From: a virus
IMG/VR virus record: IMGVR_UViG_3300007539_000268
Location: 1-21,617 of that record
DNA length: 21,617 bases
Direction: 5' to 3' (one strand)
This document shows, piece after piece, positions 20,422 through 21,617 of the stretch (position 1 is the stretch's first letter; every line of letters starts with the position of its first letter). The notes beneath the pieces are model-generated. The model saw nothing but the letters and a program-made list of their open reading frames with translations. It was not told where the DNA came from and ran no database searches. The position numbers and the translations under genes are program-made.

Positions 20422-20748
20422 ATGGGTAAACACTATTTGCTCAACCTTTATGGTTGTCCATTTGATAGACTGGACAACTCTAGGTTTCTTATAGACTTAT
20501 TAGAAAATGCAGCAGCTGCCAGTGGTGCAACTGTTGTAGAAACCATTTATAAAAAGTTTGAACCGCAAGGAGTTACTGTATTATGTTTGTTATCGGAAAG
20601 TCATATTAGTATTCATACTTGGCCAGAAAAAGGAGAGGCTGCTGTAGATATCTTCACCTGTGGAGATTGTGAGCCTAAAGTTGGTTGTGATGTTATTATT
20701 CACCAAATTAATGCATCTAATCATACATTAAGTTATATCGAACGTTGA
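20422..20748 (+). CDS. speD: S-adenosylmethionine decarboxylase proenzyme
   Basis: 108 residues, close to the length of the short bacterial type. The enzyme removes CO2 from S-adenosylmethionine to supply aminopropyl groups for spermidine. It self-cleaves between Glu59 and Ser60 in LSESH (58-61), turning Ser60 into the pyruvoyl group. The following HTWPE gives His65, and TCGDC gives Cys80, the known proton-handling residues. HYLLNLYGCP at the start and GCDVIIHQINA at the end also match the family. speD is an auxiliary metabolic gene seen in T4-like cyanophages; polyamines may help DNA packaging or host metabolism. The whole site is intact, so activity is likely. Confidence 0.92.
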   Translation: MGKHYLLNLYGCPFDRLDNSRFLIDLLENAAAASGATVVETIYKKFEPQGVTVLCLLSESHISIHTWPEKGEAAVDIFTCGDCEPKVGCDVIIHQINASNHTLSYIER

Positions 20749-20758
20749 TATAATTTAC

Positions 20759-20766
20759 TCTAAATA
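20759..20766 (+). promoter_or_regulatory. T4-type late promoter-like box TCTAAATA
   Basis: Seven of eight matches to TATAAATA, 22 bases before the next start codon. Unlike the other boxes in this window it does not overlap the upstream stop. A TATAAT (20749-20754) just before it lacks a good -35. Confidence 0.4.
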
Positions 20767-20787
20767 TTCTTAGTACGAGAGGTACAC

Positions 20788-21105
20788 ATGCTTTCTGCTC
20801 AGTATCGCCTTCGCCTTGAAGGTATCTGTAAGAAGATTGCTCTAAGAGAGAACGTTGATTTGTCCGACATGATTTGGGCAGAAAAACTTGCTAAAGCAAA
20901 TACTTCTGCTCGTGAAATCTTAAAAAAGGCAAGACGCCAAGCTGCGAATCCTAATATGCAGGAAGGTAGTATGGACGATTTCATGAATAAGATGGGATTG
21001 GGTGATCCAGATCCATCTAATTATAGGACTGGTTTTGATTCCGCTGATGACATAGTAGACTGGTTCAATCGTGATAAACCTGATGATTGGAGGCAACGTG
21101 ATTAA
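20788..21105 (+). CDS. Conserved-type cyanophage protein, helical
   Basis: 105 residues. AGAGGT lies about five bases before the ATG. The first 50 residues are helical and basic (LRLEGICKKIALRENVDLSD, EILKKARRQAAN), and the second half is Asp-rich with SADDIVDWFNRDKPDDW. I believe close relatives occur in many T4-like cyanophages, always without known function. A late promoter-like box precedes it, so it may be expressed late or throughout infection. The stop TAA shares its last A with the next ATG (TAATG). Confidence 0.65.
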   Translation: MLSAQYRLRLEGICKKIALRENVDLSDMIWAEKLAKANTSAREILKKARRQAANPNMQEGSMDDFMNKMGLGDPDPSNYRTGFDSADDIVDWFNRDKPDDWRQRD

Positions 21106-21254
21106 TGGGTTATGAAGTTCAAACTTGGGATGACGAAAACAAATGCGTGAACTACTATAGTGTAGAAGATGCAATTGATTATGAAGATGCTGGGGACTTG
21201 ATTCAGTCACAATATCCAGACCAAAAAGTAATTTCTGTTATTAGAAGAAAATGA
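21105..21254 (+). CDS. Tiny acidic hypothetical protein
   Basis: 49 residues (MGYEVQTWDDENKCVNYYSV...). It starts in TAATG with the preceding gene and ends in ATGA with the glutaredoxin-like gene, so it is tightly locked into the operon. The composition is acidic and aromatic, with a final strand QKVISVIRRK. It probably folds as a small alpha/beta unit; no family recognised. Confidence 0.6.
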   Translation: MGYEVQTWDDENKCVNYYSVEDAIDYEDAGDLIQSQYPDQKVISVIRRK

Positions 21255-21499
21255 ATGAGAAACTTACAGCAGTAATCTATTCTAACGGAAGTCAAGAATG
21301 TGAACGCATGAGTATGCTTCTTCGTTCTCTTGATGGTGAATTTCACGAATACCTTTTGGGTGTTGATTTCAGTGATAAACAATTCCGCATGGAGTTTGGT
21401 AGTGAGTCAACTTACCCACAAGTGTCATTGGGTAGTGAACATATTGGTAGTATGAAAGAAGCCCTTCAATACATGAAAGATAGGGGACTATTTGTATGA
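21251..21499 (+). CDS. Glutaredoxin-like protein with SQEC in place of CPYC
   Basis: 82 residues with the glutaredoxin order: strand TAVIYSNG, active-site turn S14-Q-E-C17, helix ERMSMLLRSL, TYPQV (54-58) with the cis-proline, and HIGSMKEAL in the second glutathione turn. Compared with the CPYC glutaredoxin at 18806, the first cysteine is Ser and only the second position is Cys, so the usual dithiol mechanism is not possible. It might work as a one-cysteine variant, bind glutathione or an Fe-S cluster, or act without redox chemistry. The start overlaps the tiny upstream gene (ATGA) and the end overlaps the next gene. Confidence 0.75.
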   Translation: MNEKLTAVIYSNGSQECERMSMLLRSLDGEFHEYLLGVDFSDKQFRMEFGSESTYPQVSLGSEHIGSMKEALQYMKDRGLFV

Positions 21500-21617
21500 A
21501 CTTCGAACTGACGCTGGATGATTATACTTTGATATTAAATGCCCTTCACTACTACAAGAAGGTAGAGAAGGTCGGTGCCTTCCAAAAATACGACGAAAAG
21601 GCAATTAATAATTTAAG
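21496..21617 (+). CDS. Small protein, 5' part only (continues beyond window)
   Basis: The ATG at 21496 overlaps the stop of the glutaredoxin-like gene (ATGA). Forty codons are visible: MNFELTLDDYTLILNALHYY and then KKVEKVGAFQKYDEKAINNL. The pattern is a strand followed by a helix, like other small cyanophage early proteins. The 3' end is outside the window, so neither its length nor its function can be judged. Confidence 0.6.
   Translation, partial: MNFELTLDDYTLILNALHYYKKVEKVGAFQKYDEKAINNL

Noticed and set aside
1-21617. tRNA genes, CRISPR arrays, insertion sequences or attachment sites
   Set aside because: The gaps between genes are too short for tRNAs or arrays, and no repeated spacers, transposase motifs or terminal repeats were seen.

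Overview
The window looks like part of a T4-like cyanophage genome (a contractile-tailed myovirus of marine Synechococcus or Prochlorococcus, today placed in Kyanoviridae). The reasons are: dense, almost wholly one-directional genes with ATGA/TAATG/TGATG overlaps; AT-rich DNA; T4-type late promoter boxes (TATAAATA and near matches); many tiny proteins of the kind conserved in cyanomyoviruses; and host-like metabolic genes such as speD, glutaredoxins and a class II aldolase. The assignment is inferred from gene content and was not tested by a database search. No structural hallmark gene such as the capsid or terminase lies in the window. No tRNA, CRISPR array or insertion sequence was seen, and there is no gene-free stretch over 300 bases.

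Layout: (1) 1-5.5 kb holds the end of a class II aldolase, a lone minus-strand SAM methyltransferase, four P-loop/sulfotransferase-like genes, a ferritin-like di-iron protein with unusually GC-rich codons, and a 2OG-Fe(II) oxygenase. (2) 5.5-6.9 kb is a run of very small genes behind a host-type promoter, ending in a prolyl-hydroxylase-like 2OG oxygenase. (3) 6.9-9.5 kb is a structural block: three tandem paralogous tail-fibre-tip-like proteins, the first two with a good late promoter box and the third with a weak one, then a four-cysteine protein and a coiled-coil protein. (4) 9.5-16.6 kb is a remarkable array: a double-domain 2OG-Fe(II) oxygenase translationally linked to six consecutive glycosyltransferase-25-like genes, followed by a half-length DegT/DnrJ/EryC1-type protein. 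(5) 16.6-21.6 kb is the dense small-gene region typical of cyanomyoviruses, with an AbrB-like C-terminal domain protein, an HNH endonuclease, two glutaredoxins, a membrane protein, a DUF6433-like protein and S-adenosylmethionine decarboxylase.

Working hypothesis (inference): regions 1-4 hold an accessory module that decorates a phage or host macromolecule. 2OG oxygenases could hydroxylate side chains or sugars, GT25-like enzymes could glycosylate the hydroxyl group (as in the collagen hydroxylysine/galactosyltransferase pair and mimivirus L230), and the P-loop proteins could sulfate the product. The Gly/Ser/Pro-rich tail-tip proteins encoded between these blocks are natural candidate substrates. 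The last GT25 paralog has lost its acidic motif, and its array neighbours fall into two interleaved subfamilies, which suggests duplication and diversification.
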